Assembly (NCBI GenBank): GCA_900549535.1
Contig: UROR01000004.1
Span: 1 to 41,021 of the forward strand
Direction of reading: 5' to 3'
DNA: 41,021 nt
From: an uncultured Collinsella sp.
GTDB taxonomy: Bacteria > Actinomycetota > Coriobacteriia > Coriobacteriales > Coriobacteriaceae
Part shown: in pieces, positions 33,319-41,021 of the stretch
How positions within the stretch are numbered: the stretch's first letter is position 1
Layout of the letters: the number at the start of each line of letters is the position of its first letter
Translations under genes and position numbers: made by a program
Notes under the pieces: generated by a model
What the model saw: the letters and a program-made list of their open reading frames with translations, nothing else
Told to the model about the DNA's origin: nothing
The model's database searches: none

Positions 33319-33451
33319 CCGAGGGCTCCTGCGGAAACTGCATCCCGGAATTTGGCTTCAGAGCGGGATGCGCGGATTCCGCCCGCCCGGACATTTCTCC
33401 CACTTTTGCGCCACTTTGTAGACCGTTCGGTCGCCTGTCCGCACGCGCGGG

Positions 33452-33457
33452 TATACT
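33452..33457 (+). promoter_or_regulatory. -10 box upstream of the GH5-like gene
   Basis: TATACT, 65 bp before ATG 33523, with no clear -35. The leader holds a hairpin GCAGG-TTCGG-CCTGC at 33488-33502. The remainder of 33319-33451 holds a dyad GCATCCCG/CGGGATGC near 33342-33373 and no gene. Confidence 0.5.
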
Positions 33458-33522
33458 CAAAACGATACTTTTCCTATGCAATACGATGCAGGTTCGGCCT
33501 GCGCGATTCGAAGGGGGCCGTG

Positions 33523-34584
33523 ATGGAGAGGATTCTCGGCGTTAATCTCTCTGGCTGGTTTATTCCCGAGCCCTGGGTGACCCCGTCGCTCTATGCAGCG
33601 ACCGGAGCATCCAATGCAGCCGAGCTGCAGGAGGCCATGGGCACCGCTGCCTATAACGAGCGCATGCGTCGCCATTACGAGACGTTTGTGAGTGAGGACG
33701 ATTTTCGCCGTATGGCGCAGATCGGTCTCAACGCCGTGCGCTTGCCGGTGCCGTGGTATGCCTTTGGTTCGCAGGAGTCTGACGCTTCCTACATCTCGGT
33801 CGTCGATTATATCGACCGTGCTATTGAGTGGGCCGACAAGTACAACATCCGCGTACTGCTCGATCTGGCGACGGTGCCGGGCGGCCAGGGCGATTCCAAC
33901 GATTCGCCCACGACGCCGGAAGTCGTCGCTGAGTGGCATTCGTCCACCAATGGCCGTCACGTTGCGCTCGATGTGCTCGAGCGCCTGGCCGATCGCTACG
34001 GCGAGGCCGAGAGCCTGCTAGGCATCGAGCTGTTGGATACGCCGCAGATGAGCGTACGCAAGAGCCTCTTTACCATGACGGACGGTATTCCGGCGCACTA
34101 CCTGCGCAACTTCTATCGCGATGCCTACGAGCTCGTCCGTTCGTATATGCCCGAGGATAAGATCGTCGTCTTTTCCTCTTCGGGACACCCCGGCGAGTGG
34201 AAGCACTTTATGCGCGGTGCCAAGTACAAGAACGTCTACATGGACCTTCACCTGTACCATTACCGCGACGAGTATGCGCTCGACATCACGAGCCCCCGCG
34301 GTCTGACGACGGCGATTTCGCGCAACAAGCGTGAGCTCAAGGAGGCAATCTCGACCGGATTCCCCGTTTTGGTGGGTGAATGGTCGGGTGCGGCGATTTT
34401 TGCCAACTCATCGGTTACGCCCGAGGGCCGCAATGCCTACGAGCGCGTGTTCATCGCCAACCAGCTGGCATCGTTTGCGCCGGCTGCCGGTTGGTTCTTC
34501 CAAACGTGGAAGACCGAGAAGCGTATTGCAGCATGGGACGCCCGCGCGGCACTCGGCACGCTCGAGCGCGGCATGATTGAATAG
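33523..34584 (+). CDS. GH5_9-like glycoside hydrolase family protein, catalytic site altered
   Basis: TIM-barrel protein most like fungal exo-1,3-beta-glucanases (GH5 subfamily 9). The opening LGVNLSGWFIPEPWVTPSLY matches GVNLGGWLVLEPWITPSLF of that group, and WFFQTWKTE near the end is also shared. The usual acid/base NEP in GIELLNEP reads GIELLDTPQ here (Asp172-Thr173), so the catalytic Glu is missing. The nucleophile Glu286 in VLVGEWSGA is kept. The LDLHGAPG active-site loop is also changed to LDLATVPG. 353 residues, no signal peptide. Start ATG 33523 (GTG 33520 possible). It may bind sugars without cleaving them or have another activity. Confidence 0.8.
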   Translation: MERILGVNLSGWFIPEPWVTPSLYAATGASNAAELQEAMGTAAYNERMRRHYETFVSEDDFRRMAQIGLNAVRLPVPWYAFGSQESDASYISVVDYIDRAIEWADKYNIRVLLDLATVPGGQGDSNDSPTTPEVVAEWHSSTNGRHVALDVLERLADRYGEAESLLGIELLDTPQMSVRKSLFTMTDGIPAHYLRNFYRDAYELVRSYMPEDKIVVFSSSGHPGEWKHFMRGAKYKNVYMDLHLYHYRDEYALDITSPRGLTTAISRNKRELKEAISTGFPVLVGEWSGAAIFANSSVTPEGRNAYERVFIANQLASFAPAAGWFFQTWKTEKRIAAWDARAALGTLERGMIE

Positions 34585-34590
34585 GTTGAT

Positions 34591-35469
34591 ATGACGCAAA
34601 ACAGCGCCCGCACGGGCAAACTTTATGTGGTCGGTACGCCCATCGGTAACCTGGGCGACTTGTCTCCGCGCGTCGGCGAGGCATTTGCCGCCGCCGATGC
34701 CATCTGCTGCGAGGACACGCGTGTGACCTCAAAGTTGCTGATGCACCTAGGCATCTCCAAGCCGCTCGTTCGTTGCGACGAGAACGTGATCGCAAGTCGC
34801 GCCGCCGGCCTGGTCGACCGCCTGCTGGCGGGGGAGACCCTCGCCTTTGCCTCAGACGCCGGTATGCCGAGTGTGTCTGATCCCGGCCAGGCTTTGGTTG
34901 AGGCGGCGCGCGAGGCGGATGTGCCTGTCGAGGTTATTCCCGGCCCCTCTGCTTGCGTCACGGCGCTCGTGTCGTCCGGTATTCCCTGCGAGCATTTCTT
35001 CTTCGAAGGCTTTTTGGGTCGCAAGCACGGCGACCGCGTGCGCCGACTGCAGCGCCTTGCCGTCGTCCCCGGCGCGCTCATCTTCTACGAGTCTCCACAT
35101 CGCATCGTGGCGACGCTCGAGGCCGTGGCGGAGGTCTTTCCCCAGCGTGAGGTTGCCGTCTGTCGCGAGCTCACCAAACTGCACGAGGAAGTCTTGCGTG
35201 GATCCGCCGCCCAGCTAACCGAGGAGCTGCGCGCCCGTGGCGAGGTAAAGGGTGAGATTGCGCTGGTCATCGCGCCGCCGAGCGAGGATGAGGATGCCGG
35301 CATTGCGCCGGTTGGAGCCGCAGCGGTAGACCCCGACGAAGCCCTGCGCGAGGACATTCGCACCGCGCTCGAGGAGGGGGAGCCCGCCTCCGCGGTGGCA
35401 AAGCGCCTGTCACAGAAGTACTCGCGCCGCAAGCGCGATGTCTATGCCATGGTGCTCGATATGCAATAG
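34591..35469 (+). CDS. rsmI: 16S rRNA (cytidine1402-2'-O)-methyltransferase RsmI
   Basis: Methylates C1402 of 16S rRNA at the ribose. KLYVVGTPIGNLGDLSPRV and CEDTRVTSKLLMHLGI are the tetrapyrrole-methylase-fold motifs, with FASDAGMPSVSDPGQ and IPGPSACVTALVSSGIP. 292 residues. ATG 34591 is 6 bp after the previous stop. A C-terminal helical extension (AVAKRLSQKYSRRKRDVYAM) is normal. Probably cotranscribed with the GH5-like gene. Confidence 0.95.
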   Translation: MTQNSARTGKLYVVGTPIGNLGDLSPRVGEAFAAADAICCEDTRVTSKLLMHLGISKPLVRCDENVIASRAAGLVDRLLAGETLAFASDAGMPSVSDPGQALVEAAREADVPVEVIPGPSACVTALVSSGIPCEHFFFEGFLGRKHGDRVRRLQRLAVVPGALIFYESPHRIVATLEAVAEVFPQREVAVCRELTKLHEEVLRGSAAQLTEELRARGEVKGEIALVIAPPSEDEDAGIAPVGAAAVDPDEALREDIRTALEEGEPASAVAKRLSQKYSRRKRDVYAMVLDMQ

Positions 35470-35493
35470 ATGGAGGATATCCAGCCCTTGCGT

Positions 35494-35499
35494 TAGAAT
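35494..35499 (+). promoter_or_regulatory. -10 box of metG
   Basis: TAGAAT about 40 bp before the metG start codon. No convincing -35 is seen at 17 bp. Confidence 0.4.
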
Positions 35500-35538
35500 C
35501 ATCCCCTGTATGCAACGTTTTTCTGGAGGACAAACCCC

Positions 35539-37140
35539 ATGGATCAAAGCAAGCCTTCGTTCTTTATCACGACGCCCATCTACTACGTCAACGCCGATCC
35601 GCATCTGGGCACGGCTTATTCCACCATCATCGCCGACGTCCAGGCTCGCTATCGTCGCTCCGCCGGCTATAACGTCAAGTTCCTGACTGGCATGGACGAG
35701 CATGGCGAGAAGGTCGCCGAGGCTGCAGCCAAGCACAACATGACGCCGCAGGAGTGGACCGACAGCCAGGCTCCGCACTTCAAGGAGCTGTGGAGCAAGC
35801 TCGAGATCTCCAACGACGACTTCATCCGCACCACCGAGCCGCGCCAGCATCATGCGGTGCAGTATCTGTGGGAGCGCATGAAGGAGTCCGGCTACCTGTA
35901 TAAGGGCAGCTACGACGGCTGGTACTGCGTGCCCGACGAGACCTACTTTACCGATACACAGGTCCAGAAGGGTGACGAAGAGTACGGCAGCGTCGGCCAG
36001 CACCTGTGCCCCGATTGCCACCGTCCGCTCGAGCGCGTGCAGGAGGAGTCCTACTTCTTTAAGCTCTCTGCGTTCCAGGACAAGCTGCTCAAGCTCTATG
36101 ACGAGCACCCCGACTTTGTCGAGCCCGCGTTCCGCATGAACGAGGTGCGCAGCTTTGTCGAGGGCGGCCTCAACGACCTTTCCGTGAGCCGTACGAGCTT
36201 TGACTGGGGCATTCAGGTTCCGTTCGACGAGGGTCACGTGACCTACGTGTGGTTCGATGCGCTGCTCAACTATATGACGGCCGTCGGCTACGGTGTCGAC
36301 ACCGACGAGGCGCGTGCCGAGCTGGCCTATCGCTGGCCCGCGCAGTTCCACATCGTGGGCAAGGACATCATCCGCTTCCACTGCGTCATTTGGCCCGCCA
36401 TGCTCATGGCCATCGGCGAGGCCCTGCCCGAGCACGTCTTTGCCCACGGCTTCCTGACCGTGCGCAATGCCGAGACCGGCAAGGCCGAGAAGATGTCCAA
36501 GAGCCGCGGCAACGCCATCGCTCCGCAGGACGTTATCGACATGCTGGGCGTCGAGGGCTATCGCTATTACTTTATGACCGACGTGGTGCCCGGCACCGAC
36601 GGCGCCATCAGCTTCGAGCGCATGGAGCAGGTCTACAACGCCGACCTGGCCAACAGCTGGGGCAACCTTATCTCGCGTTCGCTCAACATGAGCGGCAAGT
36701 ACTTTGACGGTTGCGCGCCCGCCAAGCCCGCATCGTTCGATGCGTTCGACAACCCGCTGGCAAAGATTGCCGATGGCCTGGTCGATCGCTACATGGCCAA
36801 GATGGACGTGCTCGATTACGGTGGAGCTAAGGACGAGGTCATGGAGCTCATCCACGCTGCCAACCACTACATCGAGGACTCCGAGCCTTGGGCGCTTGCC
36901 AAGGACGAGGCCAAGGCTGCCGAGCTGGCATTTGTGATCTACAACCTGCTCGAGGCCATCCGCATTGCCGCTCACCTGCTGATGCCGCTCATGCCCCAGA
37001 CCTCTGCCGAGGCCCTGCGCCGCCTGTCCTGCGAGGACGAGGCCGCGAGCGACGACCTCAAGGGCATTTGCGCTTGGGGCCTGCTTGCCGGTGGTCAGCC
37101 CGTCGAGAAGGGCGAGCCGCTGTTCCCGCGTCTGGGCTAA
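35539..37140 (+). CDS. metG: Methionyl-tRNA synthetase
   Basis: Class I synthetase charging initiator and elongator tRNA-Met. The HIGH-type motif is HLGT in TPIYYVNADPHLGTAYSTI. The KMSKS loop is in AEKMSKSRGNAIAP at about residue 316. A connective-peptide Cys pair CPDCHRPLERV is seen. The C-terminal EMAP-like tRNA-binding domain found in some bacteria is absent; the 533-residue protein ends with the anticodon-binding helical domain. GGAGG precedes ATG 35539. Terminator at 37180. Confidence 0.96.
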   Translation: MDQSKPSFFITTPIYYVNADPHLGTAYSTIIADVQARYRRSAGYNVKFLTGMDEHGEKVAEAAAKHNMTPQEWTDSQAPHFKELWSKLEISNDDFIRTTEPRQHHAVQYLWERMKESGYLYKGSYDGWYCVPDETYFTDTQVQKGDEEYGSVGQHLCPDCHRPLERVQEESYFFKLSAFQDKLLKLYDEHPDFVEPAFRMNEVRSFVEGGLNDLSVSRTSFDWGIQVPFDEGHVTYVWFDALLNYMTAVGYGVDTDEARAELAYRWPAQFHIVGKDIIRFHCVIWPAMLMAIGEALPEHVFAHGFLTVRNAETGKAEKMSKSRGNAIAPQDVIDMLGVEGYRYYFMTDVVPGTDGAISFERMEQVYNADLANSWGNLISRSLNMSGKYFDGCAPAKPASFDAFDNPLAKIADGLVDRYMAKMDVLDYGGAKDEVMELIHAANHYIEDSEPWALAKDEAKAAELAFVIYNLLEAIRIAAHLLMPLMPQTSAEALRRLSCEDEAASDDLKGICAWGLLAGGQPVEKGEPLFPRLG

Positions 37141-37179
37141 GCCGCTGCGCGCCATATCGGCAATTTGCTGTTTAGATGT

Positions 37180-37212
37180 AAGGGCATGGCCGCAACGGTC
37201 CATGCCCTTTTG
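37180..37212 (+). terminator. Terminator of metG
   Basis: AAGGGCATGG (37180-37189) pairs with CCATGCCCTT (37200-37209), with an inner CCG/CGG extension, followed by TT and GC. Confidence 0.75.
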
Positions 37213-37247
37213 CTTTACGATGCAGCCACCATGTTAAGGAGGCAACC

Positions 37248-38108
37248 ATGACAACTTCGCCTTTGGCAAACCCCACGGCAACTAGGGAGCTGCTAGAGGA
37301 GTTTGGCCTTGCGACCAAGCATCGCCTGGGCCAGAACTTCCTGATCGACAACCATGTAATTGAGCGTATTTGCGAGCTTTCCGAGCTTGCGGGCGATGAG
37401 CGCGTGCTCGAGGTTGGCCCGGGCATTGGCACGCTCACGCTTGCGCTGCTGCAGGAGGCGGCGTGCGTCACGTCGATTGAGGCCGATCCTGAGCTCGAGC
37501 CGGTGCTCGATGCCCACGCCGCTGACTACGCCAACTTCCGCTTTATCATGGGCGATGCGCTCAAGGTGACGCCGGAGCAGATTGAGCATGCCGCCGGTGG
37601 TGAACCCACGGTGTTTGTCGCGAATCTGCCCTATAACGTGGCGGCGACGATCATCCTTCAGTTTTTCCAGACGATGCCCGCGCTTATGCGCGCTGTCGTT
37701 ATGGTGCAAAAGGAAGTTGCAGATCGTATTGGCGCAACGCCGGGCAACAAGACCTATGGCGGCTACACGGCAAAACTCGGCCTGTATGCGCAGGTGACGG
37801 GGCGCTTTGAGGTGCCGCCGCGCTGCTTTATGCCGGCGCCGCATGTGGATTCTGCCGTGGTGCGCATCGATCGCGTTGACGGTATGGTACCCGAGGGCAT
37901 CGACCGCGAGTTTGTGGCCCGCGTGATCGACGCCGCGTTTGCTCAGCGTCGCAAGACGATTCGCAACTCTATGAGCGCCAACGGCTTTGCCAAGGACGCG
38001 CTCGACGCCGCCTTTGAGGCCTGCGGTATCGCACCTACCACGCGCGCCGAGACGCTCGACGTCGCTGCCTTTGTCCGCTTGGCTCAGGAGCTTTCCCATG
38101 ACGCCTAA
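37248..38108 (+). CDS. rsmA: 16S rRNA dimethyladenosine transferase RsmA (KsgA)
   Basis: Dimethylates A1518 and A1519 of 16S rRNA. RLGQNFLIDNHVIERI, SAM-binding VLEVGPGIGTLTLALL, and the catalytic VANLPYNVAATIILQFF are in order. 286 residues. TAAGGAGG precedes ATG 37248. It overlaps tatD by 11 bp; rsmA-tatD neighbours are common in bacteria. Confidence 0.96.
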   Translation: MTTSPLANPTATRELLEEFGLATKHRLGQNFLIDNHVIERICELSELAGDERVLEVGPGIGTLTLALLQEAACVTSIEADPELEPVLDAHAADYANFRFIMGDALKVTPEQIEHAAGGEPTVFVANLPYNVAATIILQFFQTMPALMRAVVMVQKEVADRIGATPGNKTYGGYTAKLGLYAQVTGRFEVPPRCFMPAPHVDSAVVRIDRVDGMVPEGIDREFVARVIDAAFAQRRKTIRNSMSANGFAKDALDAAFEACGIAPTTRAETLDVAAFVRLAQELSHDA

Positions 38109-39015
38109 TGTCGAACGCGTGACGTTTACCAAAAAGAAGAAAACGGTGGCCTGCCCGGTGCCGCTGGCGCCGCTTGCCGATACGCATGCGCACCTGCTCT
38201 CTTTTTGGAGCAAGGAAGTGCCCGAGACGCTTGCGCGCGCCAAGGAAGCGGGCATTGACTTGTTGGTGACGGTCTTCGACCCCATTGCCGATAAGCGCAG
38301 CGTGGCGGACTATAGCGACTGGCTGACGCACGAGATTCTGCCGATGCAGGATATTCCACAGATCAAGTATCTTGCCGGCGTGCATCCGTATGGCGCACCG
38401 GACTATACCGATGATATCCATGCCCAGATTGTGACTGCGCTCGATGATCCCTTATGCGCCGGTATTGGCGAGATCGGTCTGGACTACCACATGGACTATG
38501 ACGACGATATCGCGCCGGCGCCCCACGACGTGCAGATCGACTGTATGGCGCGCCAACTCGAGGTCGCCGTACGCCGCAATGTGCCGGTAGAGCTGCATCT
38601 GCGTCATGAGGATACGGACGAGGAGCGCACCTCGCATGTGGACGCCTACAACGTGTTGCGCGAGGTGGGCGTGCCTCAGGCCGGTTGCGTGCTGCACTGC
38701 TTTGGCGAGGATCGAGCCACGATGGAGCGCTTTGTGGATTTGGGTTGTTACATCGCCTATGGCGGCGCGGCTACCTTTAAGCGCAACGGCGACGTGCGCG
38801 AGGCATTCGCGGCAACCCCGCTCGACCGTATTCTGTTCGAGACGGATTGTCCCTATATGGCGCCGGAGCCCATTCGCGGTCTCGAGTGCGAGCCTGCAAT
38901 GATTTCCATCACAGCAAACACGCTGGTCAATGACCGCGTCGATCGTACCGGCGAGGATGCTGAAGCAGTTGCTCGAGCCGCCTGGGAAAATGCCTGCAAA
39001 CTTTTTCAAAAATAG
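38098..39015 (+). CDS. tatD: TatD-family metal-dependent hydrolase
   Basis: TIM-barrel metal-dependent DNase/hydrolase. ADTHAHLL gives the first His pair, followed by GVHPYGAPDYTDD, GIGEIGLDYH, ELHLRHEDTDEERT, VLHCFGEDRATM and FETDCPYMAPEPIRG, all in the family's normal order. 305 residues. ATG 38098 overlaps rsmA by 11 bp. An N-terminal tail of about 20 residues (TPNVERVTFTKKKK) is extra. Confidence 0.92.
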   Translation: MTPNVERVTFTKKKKTVACPVPLAPLADTHAHLLSFWSKEVPETLARAKEAGIDLLVTVFDPIADKRSVADYSDWLTHEILPMQDIPQIKYLAGVHPYGAPDYTDDIHAQIVTALDDPLCAGIGEIGLDYHMDYDDDIAPAPHDVQIDCMARQLEVAVRRNVPVELHLRHEDTDEERTSHVDAYNVLREVGVPQAGCVLHCFGEDRATMERFVDLGCYIAYGGAATFKRNGDVREAFAATPLDRILFETDCPYMAPEPIRGLECEPAMISITANTLVNDRVDRTGEDAEAVARAAWENACKLFQK

Positions 39016-39018
39016 TTC

Positions 39019-39047
39019 TTGCGTTCGCGGTGGCGCTCCGTTATTCT
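39019..39047 (+). promoter_or_regulatory. Promoter of tRNA-Leu
   Basis: TTGCGT (39019-39024) and TATTCT (39042-39047) with 17 bp between, starting 3 bp after the tatD stop and ending 11 bp before the tRNA. Confidence 0.7.
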
Positions 39048-39058
39048 AATTCCTGCAC

Positions 39059-39145
39059 GCGGGCGTGGCGGAATTGGCAGACGCGTACGGTTCAGGTCCG
39101 TATGGGGGCAACCCCATGAAGGTTCAAGTCCTTTCGCCCGCACCA
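39059..39145 (+). tRNA. tRNA-Leu (anticodon CAG)
   Basis: A class II tRNA with a long variable arm (TGGGGGCAACCCCA). Acceptor GCGGGCG pairs perfectly with CGCCCGC, discriminator A, and CCA is encoded at 39143-39145. The anticodon loop TTCAGGT in stem TACGG/CCGTA carries CAG, reading CUG. Confidence 0.95.
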
Positions 39146-39156
39146 TTAAATGAAAG

Positions 39157-39182
39157 AGCTCCCAGCAATGGGAGCTTTTTTG
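39157..39182 (+). terminator. Terminator of tRNA-Leu (first copy)
   Basis: AGCTCCCA-GCAA-TGGGAGCT (39157-39176) then TTTTT. A second copy with one changed base lies at 39346-39371. Confidence 0.85.
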
Positions 39183-39191
39183 TTATGGGCC

Positions 39192-39380
39192 CATCGCGGG
39201 GACTTGAACCTGCGAAGGAGCGAGCGTAAAGAAAACGCGGAGCGTTTTTAGCGAGCGGGCGAGGGCGCCGGCAGGCGGCCGAAGCCGGTGCGGATCCGCG
39301 AAGCGGTTGCGCGGACGTCCTTTCGCCCGCACCATTAAATGAAAGAGCTCCCAGCAATGGGGGCTTTTTTGTTATGGGCC
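39192..39380 (+). mobile_element. tRNA-tail element behind tRNA-Leu (189 bp)
   Basis: Same plan as the tRNA-Phe element. A reverse-complement T-arm comes first (12 bp near 39200-39211 against the tRNA T-arm AGGTTCAAGTCC). Hairpins follow: AAAACGC-GGA-GCGTTTT (39232-39248), CGGC-CGAA-GCCG (39276-39287) and CCGC-GAA-GCGG (39296-39306). The last 64 bp (39317-39380) repeat 39128-39191 with one mismatch, covering the tRNA 3' end from the T-loop through the terminator. No gene inside. Confidence 0.6.
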
Positions 39381-39591
39381 GTTTTTGGCAGATTTGACCT
39401 ATCGATTTCGCGCGGTAGATGCCCCTGTGGTCAAAAAGTGGCGAATATGAGTACTGGCACGAAAACAGAGACATTTCGCGAAGCCATTTTTGCTCATTTT
39501 ACGCAACAGATGTACGCTAATTTGGCTCAACCTTGAGACAAAATGAAGTCATTTCGATAGACTTCGGGTCGCGCGCGCAGACGTGGTGTAA
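39381..39591. other. Spacer between tRNA-Leu element and the insertion sequence
   Basis: No gene seen. It has a perfect dyad AAATGA-AG-TCATTT (39541-39554), AT-rich for this genome, and ends at the left end of the IS. Confidence 0.4.
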
Positions 39592-41003
39592 GAGTGTCCT
39601 GAGGTCCGTCGCTGCAAGTCTCGATGTTACTCCTTCTTGAGACCGCGCTTCTCGACTATCTCGTCCACTATCTCCCTGGCGCGCCGCCCGAGCGCGCGGC
39701 GCCTCCCCTCTGTCGGGGCCGGCCTGTCCGCGGGCTCGGCGAAGCCCTCGGCGGCCGAGGCCTCGGAGAACACGCGCTGCTGGGACCACTGCCCCTCGGT
39801 CTCCATGAGGCTCGCGCACGTCAGGCGCAGCATCGACTCCCTCGAGGGGAAGGACTGCACGACCCTGTAGCGGCGCTTGATCTCGCGGTTGGCGCGCTCC
39901 TGGACGTTGTTGGTGCGGAGCTTGGCCCAGTGCGCCCTGGGGAAGGCCGTGAACGCCAGCGCGGAGTCCTCGGCCTGCTCGAAGACCTCGCCGGCCCTGG
40001 CGGACACCGACGCCACCCAGGGCGCCGCCTCGGCCCACACGCAGCGCGCGAGGTCGGGGTCGTCCTGGTAGACCGCGGCGTGCACGAGGTCCCTGACGGC
40101 CGCCTTGGAGTCCTCGGGCCTGCCCGAGCAGGCGCTCTGGAGGTTGCGCTGCAGGTGCGTCACGCAGCGCTGCCAGGCGCAGCCCTGGAACAGGCGCGAG
40201 ACGGCGGCCACGAGCCCGGCGTGGCTGTCGGAGACCACGAGGCGGACGCCGGCCAGCCCGCGCTCGCGCAGCCCGCCGAGGAATGCCGCCCAGGAGTCCT
40301 CGCTCTCGGTGTCGACCACGTCGCAGCCCAGGAAGTGCTTGCGCCCGTCGGCGCCCAGCCCGATCGCGGTCACGACGCCCTGCGAGACGACCGACGAGCC
40401 GACCCTGCAGCTCATGTAGGTGGCGTCGAGCCACAGGTAGCAGCACGGCGTGCCCGAAAGGTCGCGGCGGCGGAACTCCTCCACCTCGGCGTCGAGGCCG
40501 GAGCAGAGGCTCGAGACCTCCGAGCTCGACAGCGAGGATATGCCCAGCCTGGACGCCACGCGCTCGACCTTGCGGGTGGACACGCCGCACACGTACATCT
40601 CCTGCACGATGGAGGCCACCGAGGTGTCGACGCGCGACCATCGCGCGAGCATGCCCTCGGGGTAGTAGGTGCCGTGCCTGAGCTTGGGTATCTCGAGCTC
40701 CACGTCGCCCACGGCGGTCTTGAGCGACCTGGGGCGGTAGCCGTTGCGGCTGTTCTCCCTGCCGCCGCTGCGCTCGTTGCGGCCCGCGCCGCACATCTGC
40801 TGGGCCTCGGAGTCCATCAGCGCGTTCATCACGCCGCCCAGCACCCTGCACGCGAACTCGCGCGCGTCGCCGCACTCCTGCCAAAGCCTCGCCGCCTCGA
40901 GGGCCTCGTCGCGGCCGAGGCGCAGTACACTCTCTTCTTGGGGCATCGCCTTTCCTTCCATTCGTCACCTTCATTACTCCAACGACGAATTCTAGGCGGT
41001 GTC
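39592..41003 (-). mobile_element. IS256-family insertion sequence
   Basis: Carries a single transposase gene read on the minus strand. The outer ends are weak inverted copies: GTCCTGAGGTCCGTCGCTGC near 39596 against CGCCTAGAATTCGTCGTTGG (complement, near 40996). The boundaries are approximate. I could not identify a target-site duplication, and the right end is close to the end of the window. The dense GC-rich coding of this element differs little from the host. Confidence 0.7.
39627..40946 (-). CDS. IS256-family (mutator-type) transposase
   Basis: DDE transposase of the IS256 family. Catalytic residues: first Asp in YLWLDATYMSCRVG, second Asp in RLVVSDSHAGLVAAVSRLF, Glu in RTNNVQERANREIKRRYRV. 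The family's CWQRC-like block reads QGCAWQRCVTHLQRNL. I prefer ATG 40946 (MPQEESVLRLGRDEAL), since GGAAGGAAAGG lies immediately upstream; ATG 40961 would add five residues. 439 residues, full length, no internal stop, so it is probably active. Confidence 0.92.
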   Translation of the reverse strand: MPQEESVLRLGRDEALEAARLWQECGDAREFACRVLGGVMNALMDSEAQQMCGAGRNERSGGRENSRNGYRPRSLKTAVGDVELEIPKLRHGTYYPEGMLARWSRVDTSVASIVQEMYVCGVSTRKVERVASRLGISSLSSSEVSSLCSGLDAEVEEFRRRDLSGTPCCYLWLDATYMSCRVGSSVVSQGVVTAIGLGADGRKHFLGCDVVDTESEDSWAAFLGGLRERGLAGVRLVVSDSHAGLVAAVSRLFQGCAWQRCVTHLQRNLQSACSGRPEDSKAAVRDLVHAAVYQDDPDLARCVWAEAAPWVASVSARAGEVFEQAEDSALAFTAFPRAHWAKLRTNNVQERANREIKRRYRVVQSFPSRESMLRLTCASLMETEGQWSQQRVFSEASAAEGFAEPADRPAPTEGRRRALGRRAREIVDEIVEKRGLKKE

Positions 41004-41021
41004 CCCTCCCTTTCAAGAAAG

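Noticed and set aside
35410..37203. A 597-codon antisense ORF opposite metG
   Set aside because: Shadow of metG; no recognisable motif, and metG is full length.
39124..39474. A 116-codon minus-strand ORF over the tRNA-Leu tail
   Set aside because: Same reason: it translates tRNA and terminator repeats.
39583..41021. Target-site duplication of the IS
   Set aside because: Bases flanking the estimated ends (GTGGTGTAA and CCCTCCCTT) do not match; the right boundary may be slightly off.

Overview
This window looks like a chromosomal segment of a high-GC gut actinobacterium of the class Coriobacteriia, most likely Collinsella. That is inference from gene content and style: GC-rich actinobacterial coding, many GTG or overlapping ATGA starts, a nickel/cobalt ECF transporter, an actinobacterial Tad pilus locus, and very structured GC-rich intergenic spacers. 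No rRNA gene or species-specific marker is present.

Layout. 1-409: tRNA-Val(GAC) on the minus strand with its promoter and terminator. 410-3893: an EamA/DMT exporter and a DUF4012 membrane-anchored protein; each appears to carry a single-base frameshift near its C-terminus. 3977-7012: glmM, and an M32 carboxypeptidase on the other strand, separated by a 17-bp perfect bidirectional terminator. 7158-11231: a phenylalanine T-box leader followed by pheS and pheT, with a long hairpin between the two genes. 11339-14193: a three-gene nickel-type ECF transporter (NikMN, EcfT, EcfA) behind a GTGTTAC-N14-GTAACAC operator that matches a known NikR consensus. 14274-16192: a zinc-dependent phospholipase C-like protein and a convergent PD-(D/E)XK/DUF559-like protein whose stop codons interlock. 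16617-21200: pyruvate kinase and a divergent Ca2+-type P-type ATPase whose leader RNA can fold into a kissing-loop structure that hides its ribosome binding site. 21440-22624: rsgA. 22877-32482: a compact Tad (Flp) pilus operon (CpaB, TadZ, CpaF/TadA, TadB, TadC, two Flp-type pilins, TadE/TadG-like proteins, DUF192) with overlapping genes. 32501-32880: a ribbon-helix-helix antitoxin with what looks like a toxin stub. 33016-39145: tRNA-Phe, a GH5_9-like protein without the expected acid/base residue, rsmI, metG, rsmA, tatD and tRNA-Leu(CAG). 39592-41003: an IS256-family insertion sequence.

The most unusual structure is shared by tRNA-Phe and tRNA-Leu, 6 kb apart. Each is followed by its terminator and then by a 186-189 bp unit. 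The unit starts with a reverse-complement copy of that tRNA's own T-arm, continues with three small GC-rich hairpins, and ends with a 62-64 bp direct copy of the tRNA 3' end plus terminator. The direct repeats start inside the T-loop, as attL/attR of tRNA-integrating elements do, but there is no room for any gene. I read these as two members of a family of minimal tRNA-tail elements; they and the P-type ATPase leader RNA are the best candidates for something undescribed.

Functionally the window is mostly core metabolism and translation (aminoacyl-tRNA synthetases, 16S rRNA methyltransferases, ribosome assembly GTPase, peptidoglycan precursor supply, glycolysis) plus metal/calcium transport and a surface pilus. 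Several transcription units are packed so tightly that the -35 box of one gene lies inside the terminator hairpin of the previous one.
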